From NCBI GenBank assembly GCA_002730525.1, contig PCAK01000044.1, positions 1 through 64,000 of the forward strand: a DNA stretch of 64,000 nt, written 5' to 3'. The notes under the pieces were generated by a model that searched no databases, was not told the origin of the DNA, and was given only the letters and a program-made list of their open reading frames with translations. The position numbers and the translations under genes were made by a program. Positions 25,774 through 34,725 of the stretch are shown in pieces; the first letter of the stretch is position 1; the number at the start of each line of letters is the position of its first letter. The DNA comes from Acidobacteriota bacterium (GTDB taxonomy: Bacteria; Acidobacteriota; Vicinamibacteria; Vicinamibacterales; UBA823).

Positions 25774-28539
25774 ATGCGCCGTCGCTGCTTCATCTTCGCC
25801 ACCGGGATCCTCGCCGTTTCGATCGGCGTCGCCGCGCAGGAGCGGAGACCGCCGACCACCGCCGATTACGGCCGCTGGGAGTCGTTGGGACGCACTGCCC
25901 TGCTGTCGCGCGATGGGGCATGGCTGGCCTATCCGGTAACTCGGTCGAATCGTGAGAACGAGTTGCGGATCGCGAGCACGACGGGTGATTCGGGCACGGT
26001 CGCGGCGTTCGGAGAGGACCCGGCGTTCTCGGCGGATTCACGCTGGCTGGCCTACGCCATCGGGCATTCGGAAGAGGCGGCGGCCGATCTGCGCGCGTCG
26101 GACGAGCCGGTCCATCGCGGTCTGGGCGTCCTCGAGCTGGCGTCGATGGACGTCGAGACGATCGCGAACGTCGGGTCGTTCGCCTTCAGTCCCGAAGGCG
26201 CGCACCTGGCCGTGCATCGCGAGCCGGCCCGCACTGACCCCGACGACGAAGACGAATCAGACGATCGGATCGGATCGGATCTGGTCGTGCGCGATCTCGA
26301 CACCGGGTCAGACGTGCAGTTCGCCAATGTCGCGGAGTTCGCCTGGCAGGGCGACGGCACGCTCCTCGCCATGACGATCGCGGCCGAAGGCCGCACCGGC
26401 AATGGCGTGCGGATCTTCGACGCCGCCACGGGCGCGCTACGAGCGCTCGAATCGGGAGATGCCGTGTTCAGCCGTCTGTCCTGGCGTGAGGAGGCCGACG
26501 ACCTCGCCGCGCTCAGGTCGCGCTCGGAAGCCGGCTTTGACGGCGACACCCACACGATCCTCGTCTGGCGTGGCCTGTCCGGGTCGACCACTGAGGCCCA
26601 GGCGTACGATCCTGCGGACGGTGCCGGGTTCCCCGACGGCTTCCGAATCGTCTCGGACCGACGGCCGACCTGGTCGGACGACGGCGCAGCGGTCTTCGTC
26701 GGCATCCGCACCTGGGAAGCCGACGCTGGCGCCGACAAAGATGCCCCCGAGGACGACGACGTCGAGGCCGACGACCCCGCGGAGGTCGATGTCTGGCACG
26801 CCGACGATCGCCGGATCATTCCGATGCAGCGGGTGCAGGCCGCGCGAGACCGGGAGCGGAGCCTTCTATCGGTCTGGCACCTCGACGCGAACCGATTCGT
26901 CCAGCTAGGCACTGACCTGATGGAAGAGCTGACGCTGCTCGAGGGGCAGGCGACGGTAGTCGCGCGGTACACCGATCCCTACACGTTCACGAACATGTTC
27001 GGCCGGCGCTGGCTGGACCTCGACCTGATCGACGTCGAGACCGGCGCGCGCACCAAGGCGGTCGAGCGCGTTCGACATGACCACGGTGGCAGCGCCACCG
27101 GTCGGTACCTGCTCTACTTCAAGGACGGGGACTTCTGGAGCCACGACGTCACCAATGGCCGCCAGGCGAATCTGACCGGCGACGTGGAGGCCGCGTTCGA
27201 CAACGCAGAGTTCGACTACCCGACCGAGGAGCGGCCGGCCTACGGCGTGGCCGGATGGACGACCGGGGACGACGCGGTCTTGCTCTACGACCGCTACGAC
27301 ATCTGGCGCGTGACGCCGGATGGATCGGCCCACGCGCGCCTGACGGATGGAGCCGAAGCGGACGTCAGATACCGGTACATCGACGTCGACGGCGATGACG
27401 ACGGGCCCGGCATCGACGTGGACAAGCCGACCTATCTCAGCGCCTACGGTCAGTGGACGAAACAGAGCGGCTTCGCCCGGATCGCCCCGGGCGCGTCCGA
27501 GCCCCAGCGGCTCGTCTGGCTCGAGAGCCGGGTCGCCCGGCTGATGAAGGCCGCGGATGCCGAGCGTTTCGCCTACGTCGCCGAGCGCTTCGACGACTCG
27601 CCCGACTTCTTCGCGGCGGGCCCCGATCTGTCGAACCCGAGGCAGATCAGCGAGACCAACCCGTTCCAGGCCGACTACGCCTGGGGGCGATCGGAGCTGG
27701 TGGACTACGCGACCCCGGCGGGCGATCGCCTGCAGGGCGCGCTGTTCTACCCCGCCGACTACGAGCCGGGGCGAGAGTACCCGATGATCGTCTACGTCTA
27801 CGAGTTGCGGTCGCAGATGGTGCACGGCTACGTCGCGCCGTCCGAGCGAAGCCCCTACAACGCCTCGGTCTTCACGAGCCAGGGCTACTTCGTCCTCCAA
27901 CCCGACATCATCTACCGCGATCGGGACCCGGGGGTATCGGCAACCGAGTGCGTCGAGGCGGTGGTCGCCGAGGTGCTCGAGATGGGCCTCGTCGATCCTG
28001 CGCGGGTCGGTCTGGTCGGGCACTCCTGGGGCGGCTACGAGACGGCGTTCATCCCAACGCAGACCGACACGTTCGCCGCGGCGATCGCCGGCGCGCCGCT
28101 CACCAATTTCTTCAGTATGTTCGGCACGATCCATTGGAACCAGGGGATGCCCGAATCGTCCCACTTCGAGACCGGCCAGGCCCGAATGGGCGTCCCCTAC
28201 TGGGACGACATGGAGGCCTACTTCCGGAACTCGCCGGTGATGTTCATCACCGACCTCGAGACGCCGATGCTGCTGGCGTTCGGTGACGCCGACGGCACGG
28301 TCGACTGGCATCAGGGCGTCGAGATGTACAACTACGCCCGCCGCGCCGGCAAGGAGGTCGTCATGCTGGTGTACGCGGACGAGAACCACAGCCTCCGTCA
28401 AAAGCCGAACCAGGTGGACTACCACCACCGGGTGCTGGACTGGTTCGGCCACTACCTCAAGGGTGAGGACGCGCCGGCGTGGATCACCGAGGGCGTGAGC
28501 GTCCTCGATCGAGACCGCGAACTCGGAGAACGGAAGTAG
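25774..28539 (+). CDS. Secreted S9-family prolyl oligopeptidase-like peptidase
   Basis: A 921-residue serine peptidase with a signal peptide (MRRRCFIFATGILAVSIGVAAQ). An N-terminal beta-propeller (WD-like segments, and a strongly acidic stretch about residues 154-165 and 325-345) precedes the alpha/beta-hydrolase domain. The catalytic triad is Ser751 in GHSWGGYE, Asp840 in GDADGTVD and His872 in ENHSLRQ. The last two have normal spacing. The ATG at 25774, preceded by GAGAGGTG, is preferred over an upstream TTG in the same frame. It acts on short peptides in the periplasm or outside. The 257-bp gap before it holds no gene that I can support, only a TATACT-like -10 near 25716. It overlaps the convergent lipoprotein frame by 88 bp. 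Confidence 0.93.
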   Translation: MRRRCFIFATGILAVSIGVAAQERRPPTTADYGRWESLGRTALLSRDGAWLAYPVTRSNRENELRIASTTGDSGTVAAFGEDPAFSADSRWLAYAIGHSEEAAADLRASDEPVHRGLGVLELASMDVETIANVGSFAFSPEGAHLAVHREPARTDPDDEDESDDRIGSDLVVRDLDTGSDVQFANVAEFAWQGDGTLLAMTIAAEGRTGNGVRIFDAATGALRALESGDAVFSRLSWREEADDLAALRSRSEAGFDGDTHTILVWRGLSGSTTEAQAYDPADGAGFPDGFRIVSDRRPTWSDDGAAVFVGIRTWEADAGADKDAPEDDDVEADDPAEVDVWHADDRRIIPMQRVQAARDRERSLLSVWHLDANRFVQLGTDLMEELTLLEGQATVVARYTDPYTFTNMFGRRWLDLDLIDVETGARTKAVERVRHDHGGSATGRYLLYFKDGDFWSHDVTNGRQANLTGDVEAAFDNAEFDYPTEERPAYGVAGWTTGDDAVLLYDRYDIWRVTPDGSAHARLTDGAEADVRYRYIDVDGDDDGPGIDVDKPTYLSAYGQWTKQSGFARIAPGASEPQRLVWLESRVARLMKAADAERFAYVAERFDDSPDFFAAGPDLSNPRQISETNPFQADYAWGRSELVDYATPAGDRLQGALFYPADYEPGREYPMIVYVYELRSQMVHGYVAPSERSPYNASVFTSQGYFVLQPDIIYRDRDPGVSATECVEAVVAEVLEMGLVDPARVGLVGHSWGGYETAFIPTQTDTFAAAIAGAPLTNFFSMFGTIHWNQGMPESSHFETGQARMGVPYWDDMEAYFRNSPVMFITDLETPMLLAFGDADGTVDWHQGVEMYNYARRAGKEVVMLVYADENHSLRQKPNQVDYHHRVLDWFGHYLKGEDAPAWITEGVSVLDRDRELGERK

Positions 28540-29012
28540 CGAATCAGCCGGTCTTCCCCGCTACCGCTGGAGCAGGCTGATCCCGATCGCCGTGCCGCCG
28601 TCGGGGTCGGCGCGGACGGTGGCTGATACGTCAGGTTGTCCTTCGTGAACGCACGGATGATGAGCTGGCCGCCCGCCATCCGGTTCGGCGGCGCCGACCA
28701 CCCGTCGGCCACGAGCCGTTCCTCGTAGAAGGCCGCGGCGTCGGCCACCGATTCGGCCGTCCGCAAGCTCAGCCGCAAGCCATCTCTCAGTGACGTCGTC
28801 TGCCGGCCGGTATCGGCCAGCTCGGCATCGGGATACTCCGGCAGGCCGAGGTCTCGGTAGGCACCAGGATACGTCGACGCGGATGGCGCGGCGCTCGATT
28901 CGGGCGCACCAGAACCGCCGGTGGGCTCGGCGTCGGGCGCCGAACTACCGCCACACGCGCCTATCGGAACCGACAGAACCAGCAGACGCGCCGCAAGGTG
29001 GTTGAGTCTCAT
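28452..29012 (-). CDS. Small lipoprotein, C-terminus probably frameshifted
   Basis: I do not recognise a function. A lipoprotein signal ends in IGAC (Cys20), then a Ser/Gly/Pro-rich linker and a compact domain (TYPGAYRDLGLPEYPDAEL, SLRTAESVADAAAFYEERLVADGW) follow. The N-terminus overlaps the stop of the TPR gene (ATGA). As read, the frame runs past a natural end and into the convergent peptidase gene, with a low-complexity Arg/Ser tail. Shifting one base near 28621-28625 (restoring CAGGCC from CAGCC) gives QATVRADPDGGTAIGISLLQR and a stop at 28561, a far better ending. So a one-base deletion, real or from sequencing, is likely. Confidence 0.7.
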   Translation of the reverse strand: MRLNHLAARLLVLSVPIGACGGSSAPDAEPTGGSGAPESSAAPSASTYPGAYRDLGLPEYPDAELADTGRQTTSLRDGLRLSLRTAESVADAAAFYEERLVADGWSAPPNRMAGGQLIIRAFTKDNLTYQPPSAPTPTAARRSGSACSSGSGEDRLIRYFRSPSSRSRSRTLTPSVIHAGASSPLR

Positions 29013-30394
29013 CGATCGGTCTCCCCTTCCCCGTCCAGCGCCGCTAACGCCTGGGTCGCTCCCGGGTGAGACGGCCACCGCTCCAGCAGGAGGCGCAGTT
29101 CGTCCGCTGCCTCGGCCGGGCGGCCCGCCTCGCGTAGGATCGACGCGAGCGAATAGTGGAAGCTGACGGTGTTCGGCGACAACGTCATCGATTGGCGGAC
29201 ATGTCGGATGGCCTCCTCGAAGCGGCCGGCAGCCGCAACGGCAAGGCCGAGGTTCTTGTGGCCGGCGGCCTGATCGGGATCCAGCTCGATCGCCTGGCGG
29301 AGGACGATCTCGGCTTCGGCCGGCCGGTTCTCCCGGAGCAGCATCTCCCCCAACCCGACGTGGGCCACCGCGTGATCGGGCGCCAGCGAGACCGCCGTCT
29401 CGAACGCCTGGCGGGCCTGCGCGACATCGGGCGCGTACCGGCCGAGCAGGACGTAGACCTCCGGGTTCTCCGGCTCGAGCTGCCGGGCACGCTCGAAGGC
29501 TCGCTGCGCCATCGCGGCGCGGCCCGCCTCGGACCACCGCGAGACCCGCAGCAACAGCGCCGCGACGTCGTAGCTCTGATCCATGAGGTCGTCGACCCAG
29601 GGATCCTCCGCGGGTGCGAACGGCCGGGCCCGATCGGCACGGGCCAACGCCGCTTGCCGCTGAGACTCCCGTCCGAAGTGCGCGTGAACCGAGGCCAGGA
29701 GGCGGTAGACGGTGTCGAAGCCGTCGGCGGCGCCAGCCAGCACCAGATGTTCTTCGGCTACTTCCCACGCCTCCTCGTCCAGCGCGATCCGTGCGAGGCC
29801 GAGGTGAGCATAGGCGTCGCCGTCAACCAGCGCTAGTCGCTGCTCGTAGCCGGTGCTCGCCGGTTCCGCCAGGCCTTCGGCGAACCGGGCGTCGGCGAGG
29901 CGGAGCCACGCAAGCGCGTAGGCTGGCGCGAGGTCGACGACGCGCTCCAACAACGCGATCTCGGCGCGGCTATCGCCGCGTGACCGGTGGACGCTGGCCA
30001 GCAGGTGCGGCCACCGTGGCTCCGTCGCGTCACGTCGGATGGCGAGCTGGTAGCAACGCAACGCGCGGTCGAGGAAATTGTTCGCCTGATAGAGCTGGCC
30101 GAGGCGCCCCGCCGCCTCGCCCGCCGCTTCCGATTCGCTCGACAGCGCGTCGCGAAGGCTCCGGTCCGCGGTCGAGAGGGCGGCGCCGAGCGCCACCGAC
30201 AGCTCGGCGGTGGGAGGCAGATCGGGGAGTTCGGTCGCCTGCGGCGCCACCTGCTCCGCGCGCGACAGCAGCCTCGACGTCCCCCACGCCGCCGCGCCCG
30301 CGAGGCCGACCAACGCCGCGAGCGCGAGCACTCGAGTCGGGAGCCGATTCCCGCCCGACGGCGCATCACCGGATCTGTCGCTGCGCTGACGCAT
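29009..30394 (-). CDS. Membrane-anchored TPR-repeat protein
   Basis: A 461-residue protein with one N-terminal membrane helix (RVLALAALVGLAGAAAWGTS) and then many tetratricopeptide repeats on the periplasmic side. Repeats are recognisable by the Gly/Ala/Pro pattern, for example RWPHLLASVHRSRGDSRAEIALLERVVDLAP, ALAWLRLADARFAEG and VAHVGLGEMLLRENRPAEAEIVLRQAIELDP. TPRs bind partner proteins; the partner is unknown. It starts 9 bp after lldP and overlaps the lipoprotein gene by 4 bp, so the three form an operon. Confidence 0.85.
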   Translation of the reverse strand: MRQRSDRSGDAPSGGNRLPTRVLALAALVGLAGAAAWGTSRLLSRAEQVAPQATELPDLPPTAELSVALGAALSTADRSLRDALSSESEAAGEAAGRLGQLYQANNFLDRALRCYQLAIRRDATEPRWPHLLASVHRSRGDSRAEIALLERVVDLAPAYALAWLRLADARFAEGLAEPASTGYEQRLALVDGDAYAHLGLARIALDEEAWEVAEEHLVLAGAADGFDTVYRLLASVHAHFGRESQRQAALARADRARPFAPAEDPWVDDLMDQSYDVAALLLRVSRWSEAGRAAMAQRAFERARQLEPENPEVYVLLGRYAPDVAQARQAFETAVSLAPDHAVAHVGLGEMLLRENRPAEAEIVLRQAIELDPDQAAGHKNLGLAVAAAGRFEEAIRHVRQSMTLSPNTVSFHYSLASILREAGRPAEAADELRLLLERWPSHPGATQALAALDGEGETDR

Positions 30395-30403
30395 GCCGCT
30401 CGA

Positions 30404-32176
30404 CTATCCGGGCTGCCGCCCGTGGCGCGCGATCATGTAGACGGCAGCCGCCACGATGCCGACAACGACCAGCGAACCGGCGTTCACGATCCCGATCTGT
30501 GCGTACCAGACGAGCACGTATCCGAGCGCGCCAGGCAGCAACGCATAGTAGATGAACGGCACGATCGTGAGGCGGATCACGGCACCCTCACGGCCGAGCA
30601 ACCCGACGACGGCCGAGGCCGCTACGACGTTGTGGACGCAGATCATGTTGCCGGCCGCGCCTCCGACCGCCTGCAGCGCGACGATCCAGGTCGGATCGAC
30701 GCCGATCCTCTGGCCCATGTCGAACTGGAACAGCGAGAACATCATGTTGCTGACGGTGTTGCTGCCGGCAACGGCCGCGCCGATCCCGCCGATGAACGGC
30801 GCCACGATCGGCCATGCGCCGCCCACCAGCGCCGCGACGCCGTCGGCCAGCGCGATCGGCATCCGCTCGTAGCCGGCAGCGCCGCCCTGGCTGTTGATGA
30901 ACACCTGGACCATCGGCACGGTGAAGACCAGCGCGACCGACGCCGCGGCCGTCGTCTTCAACGATGTGGACCACGCTTTGCTGTAGGCGGCACCGGGGAC
31001 TTGGTGCAGAACGACGGTGACCAGCGAGGCGACGATAAAGAGGAAGCCAGGCAGATAGAACGGTTGCACCGCGTTCATGTTGACACTGCTACCCAGCATG
31101 TTGGGCCAGCTGAGAGTGACCGCTTGTAGCAGCTCCCGTAGCCCATCGACCAGACGTGAAGAGAGCAGCAGCAGGGCGACAACTACATATGGCAGCCAGG
31201 CCTTCAGAACGCTCATCCCGCCGCTGTGGTGCGTGATGTCCTTGATCTCGACGGAACCCGTCCAGTCCGTCGGCCACGTCGATTCGTCATCGAAGCCCCA
31301 AGCGTCTTCGGGCTTCGGCATCAGGAAGCCGGCTCGAGCCGCTGACACCACGATGACCAGGCCGGCGATGCTTCCGGTGAGCGCGGGAAACTCGGGGCCG
31401 AGCAGATAGGCCGCCGCCAGGTAGGGAATCGTCATCGCCAGCGCCGCGAACAGCGCGAACTTCCAGACGCGGAGGCCCTCGGCCAGCGACCGGTTCGCGC
31501 CGAAGAAGCGAGTGATTGCCGAGACGAGGATGAGCGGAACGAGCGTCCCGGCGACGGCGTGCAGCACCGCCACCTTCAAGCCGATGAAGGCCAGGAAGTC
31601 GGTCCACTCGGCGTAGCCCAACTGCGCCGCGTACGCCTGAAGCGCCGGGTCTGCCGACAGTCCCGTGTTGACGCCGACGAGAATCGGCGTGCCGAGCGCG
31701 CCGAAGCTGACCGGCGTGCTCTGGATGATCATGCCGGCCGTGACCGCGGCCATTCCGGGGAAGCCCAGTCCAACGAGCAGCGGCACCGCCACGGCCGCCG
31801 GCGTGCCGAATCCGGCCGAGCCCTCGATGAACGACCCGAACAACCAGGTGATGATGATCACCTGGATCCGGCGATCGGGCGTGATGTCGGTGAATCCCTG
31901 GCGGATGGTTCTGAGCGCGCCGCTCTCCTGCAGCGTGTTCAGCAGCAGGATGGCGCCGAAGATGATGTACAGCAGCGTCATCGCGACGATCAGGCCGTTG
32001 ATCGACGCGGCGACAACCTGCACCGCCGGCACCTGCCACACCGCCAGCGCGAGGACCACGGCGACCGCCAGCGACAGCGGCATCGCGCGGCTGGCCGGCC
32101 AGCGCAGGCCCACGAGGAAGACCGCCACAGTGATGATCGGCAACAACGACAGTATCGAAAGGATTGTCACGCTCAT
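30404..32176 (-). CDS. lldP: L-lactate permease family transporter
   Basis: A 590-residue proton-coupled permease of the LctP/LldP family. More than a dozen hydrophobic helices are visible, from [20 protein letters not shown] to the C-terminus. Family sequences are present: [18 protein letters not shown] in the first half, and the repeat [16 protein letters not shown] with [18 protein letters not shown] in the second. Members carry L-lactate, D-lactate or glycolate. The gene is first in an operon with a TPR protein and a lipoprotein. No lactate dehydrogenase gene is nearby, so the exact acid is not certain. Confidence 0.9.
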   Translation of the reverse strand: MSVTILSILSLLPIITVAVFLVGLRWPASRAMPLSLAVAVVLALAVWQVPAVQVVAASINGLIVAMTLLYIIFGAILLLNTLQESGALRTIRQGFTDITPDRRIQVIIITWLFGSFIEGSAGFGTPAAVAVPLLVGLGFPGMAAVTAGMIIQSTPVSFGALGTPILVGVNTGLSADPALQAYAAQLGYAEWTDFLAFIGLKVAVLHAVAGTLVPLILVSAITRFFGANRSLAEGLRVWKFALFAALAMTIPYLAAAYLLGPEFPALTGSIAGLVIVVSAARAGFLMPKPEDAWGFDDESTWPTDWTGSVEIKDITHHSGGMSVLKAWLPYVVVALLLLSSRLVDGLRELLQAVTLSWPNMLGSSVNMNAVQPFYLPGFLFIVASLVTVVLHQVPGAAYSKAWSTSLKTTAAASVALVFTVPMVQVFINSQGGAAGYERMPIALADGVAALVGGAWPIVAPFIGGIGAAVAGSNTVSNMMFSLFQFDMGQRIGVDPTWIVALQAVGGAAGNMICVHNVVAASAVVGLLGREGAVIRLTIVPFIYYALLPGALGYVLVWYAQIGIVNAGSLVVVGIVAAAVYMIARHGRQPG

Positions 32177-32319
32177 CGGTGCCGCCTATCATACTGACTC
32201 CGAACGTCTCTCGCCCGCGCATCCCGTCGCGGCCGGTCCGGTTCGGAGTCTGGTATAACGGGCTAGGTCAGCGTCGTCGGAGCGGCGACACCCGCCCGCT
32301 GACCGTGGGGGAACGACAG

Positions 32320-33723
32320 ATGATGAAGAACCTCGTGTGCGCCATACCGGCGATCCTGATCGCCGCAAACTGCATCGCCCAGACGACCGACGACCCGTTC
32401 GCGACGCCGATCGGCGCCGGACAATCCGCGATCGAGGTCAACGTGGTTGAATTCGCCACGCTCCCGGGTAGCCACGAGGAGCCGGCTCGCCCGATGCTCC
32501 TCGTCGACGAACCGGGCACGGAGCGCCTGTTCGTCAACGACATGCGCGGCGCGCTCTACAGCGTCAGCTACGACGGCACGCGGGTGGAACCGTATCTCGA
32601 CCATGAGGCCGCCGCTTGGGCCGCCGGAGTCCACGGCGGGCGTGGCGAACGGGGCTTCCAGAGCTTCGCCTTCCATCCCCAGTTCGCTGACGCCGGCACG
32701 CCGGGCTTCGGCAAGCTCTATACCTACATCGACGTCACCGACACAGCGCCGGAGGCCGACTTCGTCTCCGGCGGCGGCAGCGACGCGCACGACACCCTGC
32801 TCCTCGAGTGGACAGCCGAGAATCCTGAGGCCGCCATGTACGACGGCGGGCCGCCACGCGAACTGCTGCGGGTGGAGCAACCCTTCGGCAATCACAACGG
32901 CGGACAGATCGGGTTCAATCCGGTGGCGTCGCCCGGCGACGCGGACTTCGGCATGCTCTACGTCGGCTCGGCCGACGGCGGCAGCGGCGGCGACCCGATG
33001 GACCTCTCGCAGAACCTCGAGTCGATCTTCGGCAAGATTCTTCGGATCGATCCGCTCGGGTCCGACAGTGCGAACGGACAGTACGGGATTCCGGCCGACA
33101 ATCCGTTCGCCGGCAGCGCGGCCGCGCTGGGCGAGATCTACGCCTACGGTCTCCGTAATCCGCAGCGGTTCGCCTGGGATTCGGTGAACGGCAACATGTT
33201 CGTGGCCGACATCGGCCAGAACATCGTCGAGGAAGTCAGCCAGGTCACCTTGGGCGGCAACCTCGGCTGGAACGACTGGGAGGGCAGCTATCGCTTCATC
33301 AGCCGGCAGGAGGTCAGCAGCGAGAACCCCCGGGCAGAAGCCGGCCTGGTCTACCCGGTCGTCGAGTACGGGCAGCTCGACCCGCTGCTGCAGCGCAGCT
33401 CGGCGTCGACCGGGATCGAGGTCTACCGTGGCACCGAGATCCGCCAGTTGGCGAATCTCGTCCTCTTCGGTGACAACCCAAGCGGCGAGCTGTTCGCGTT
33501 TTCCGCCGACGACCTTCCCGAAGGCGGCCAGGACAGCATCCTGCGGATCCTGCTCGACGCCGGCAATGGACCGCAGACGCTGCTGGAGTTGATCAACGAG
33601 AAGAACGGGATGCAAGGACGGGAGCCGGTGACGCGCGCCGACATGCGCCTCGGCCGTGGGCCGGACGGGCGGATCTTCGTCCTGAACAAGCAGGACGATG
33701 TGATCCGCGAACTCGTACCGTAG
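32320..33723 (+). CDS. PQQ-dependent sugar dehydrogenase (soluble GDH/sorbosone type)
   Basis: A 467-residue periplasmic beta-propeller enzyme that oxidises sugars using PQQ. A signal peptide (MMKNLVCAIPAILIAANCIAQ) is followed by the six-bladed propeller with motifs of this family: HNGGQIGFNPV (the PQQ-site His), LRNPQRFAWDSVNGN, ADIGQNIVEEVSQV and NLGWNDWEG. The ATG at 32320 is taken because GGGGGA lies about 8 nt upstream and it begins a good signal peptide; the frame is open further upstream. Substrate is unknown. It is divergent from lldP and its end abuts the stop of the FAD-subunit gene. Confidence 0.9.
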   Translation: MMKNLVCAIPAILIAANCIAQTTDDPFATPIGAGQSAIEVNVVEFATLPGSHEEPARPMLLVDEPGTERLFVNDMRGALYSVSYDGTRVEPYLDHEAAAWAAGVHGGRGERGFQSFAFHPQFADAGTPGFGKLYTYIDVTDTAPEADFVSGGGSDAHDTLLLEWTAENPEAAMYDGGPPRELLRVEQPFGNHNGGQIGFNPVASPGDADFGMLYVGSADGGSGGDPMDLSQNLESIFGKILRIDPLGSDSANGQYGIPADNPFAGSAAALGEIYAYGLRNPQRFAWDSVNGNMFVADIGQNIVEEVSQVTLGGNLGWNDWEGSYRFISRQEVSSENPRAEAGLVYPVVEYGQLDPLLQRSSASTGIEVYRGTEIRQLANLVLFGDNPSGELFAFSADDLPEGGQDSILRILLDAGNGPQTLLELINEKNGMQGREPVTRADMRLGRGPDGRIFVLNKQDDVIRELVP

Positions 33724-33726
33724 GGC

Positions 33727-34716
33727 TTAGGCTCTCAGAGCCCGTTTCACAAGATTCTGCACCAGCGGAATCTTGTAGTGGTTGTAGTTCAGCGGCCGGG
33801 CCCCGTCGGCCGCGGCGGCCGCGGCGAGGTCCGCGGTCTCCTCGTTGTGGGCGCGGCCGCGCACGAGGTTCTCCACATCGGTGAGGCGCCGCGGCGTGCA
33901 CTGCACGGCGCCGCACGCGATGCGAACATCCTCAATGGTGCCGCTGGCTTCGACCTTCAACGCGCTGGCCACGCTCACCAGCGCGAAGTCCCACGAGTTC
34001 CGGTCGGCCACCTTCTCGAAATAGAAGCGGGCGCCAGCCCACGTGCCCGGAATCCGGATCGCCGTGAGGATGTCACCCGGTTCGAGGACGGTCATCCGCG
34101 TGATGTCGACGGCCGGCGGCATGAAGAAGTCCTCCACGCCCACGAGACGCTCACCACGTGCGCTGCGAATGACCATCGACGCGTCCAGCGCGGCCAGCGC
34201 GGTCGCGGTATCCGACGGTGAGACCGCCACGCACCGATTGGCCTCGAACACCGCGTGCTCGCGGTTCATGGCGACCGGCGTGTCCGCGTAGCAGACGTTG
34301 CCGCCCGCACGGTAGCAGTCGAGACCGTAGCGGTAGTACCAGCAGCGCGTGTCCTGGCAGAGATTACCGCCGAGCGTGCCGGTGTTGCGGATCTGCGGGC
34401 TGGCCACGCGGCGCGCCGCATCGGCCAGCAGCCCGTAGCGGTCCCGCAGTATAGCGTTCCGCTCGATCTCGGTCAGCGTCGTCATCGCGCCGATCTCGAT
34501 CCCGTCGGAGGTCTCCCGAATCCCCTTCAGTTCCGCGACGCCCTCGAGATCGATCACCGCATCGGGCCGCTTCGTACGGTCCTTGAACCAGCCGAGACTG
34601 TCGTGGCCGCCGGCCAGTGCCCAGCCCCGTTCGCCCCAGCGGTCCACCAGCTCCAGCGCGGTCTCCAGGTCCGCGGGCTGGAGCAGTTCGAAATGCGGCA
34701 TCATGTCGTTCGCCAT
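33727..34716 (-). CDS. FAD-binding subunit of molybdenum hydroxylase, with HcrB-like cysteines
   Basis: A 329-residue FAD subunit of the xanthine oxidase family (CoxM/HcrB type). FAD binding is shown by WALAGGHDSLGW (residues 32-43) and IRNTGTLGGNL (109-119). An insertion right after the second motif carries four cysteines at 120, 125, 134 and 142 (CQDTRCWYYRYGLDCYRAGG), recalling the loop that holds an extra [4Fe-4S] cluster in the beta subunit of 4-hydroxybenzoyl-CoA reductase. The C-terminal domain (EDVRIACGAVQCTPRRL) is normal. The gene is last in an S-L-M operon, 9 bp after the molybdenum subunit. Confidence 0.9.
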   Translation of the reverse strand: MANDMMPHFELLQPADLETALELVDRWGERGWALAGGHDSLGWFKDRTKRPDAVIDLEGVAELKGIRETSDGIEIGAMTTLTEIERNAILRDRYGLLADAARRVASPQIRNTGTLGGNLCQDTRCWYYRYGLDCYRAGGNVCYADTPVAMNREHAVFEANRCVAVSPSDTATALAALDASMVIRSARGERLVGVEDFFMPPAVDITRMTVLEPGDILTAIRIPGTWAGARFYFEKVADRNSWDFALVSVASALKVEASGTIEDVRIACGAVQCTPRRLTDVENLVRGRAHNEETADLAAAAAADGARPLNYNHYKIPLVQNLVKRALRA

Positions 34717-34725
34717 CAGAGTTCC

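Noticed and set aside
26905-28452. 515-residue frame opposite the S9 peptidase
   Set aside because: Antisense to the catalytic domain with an intact Ser-Asp-His triad; no motif of its own.
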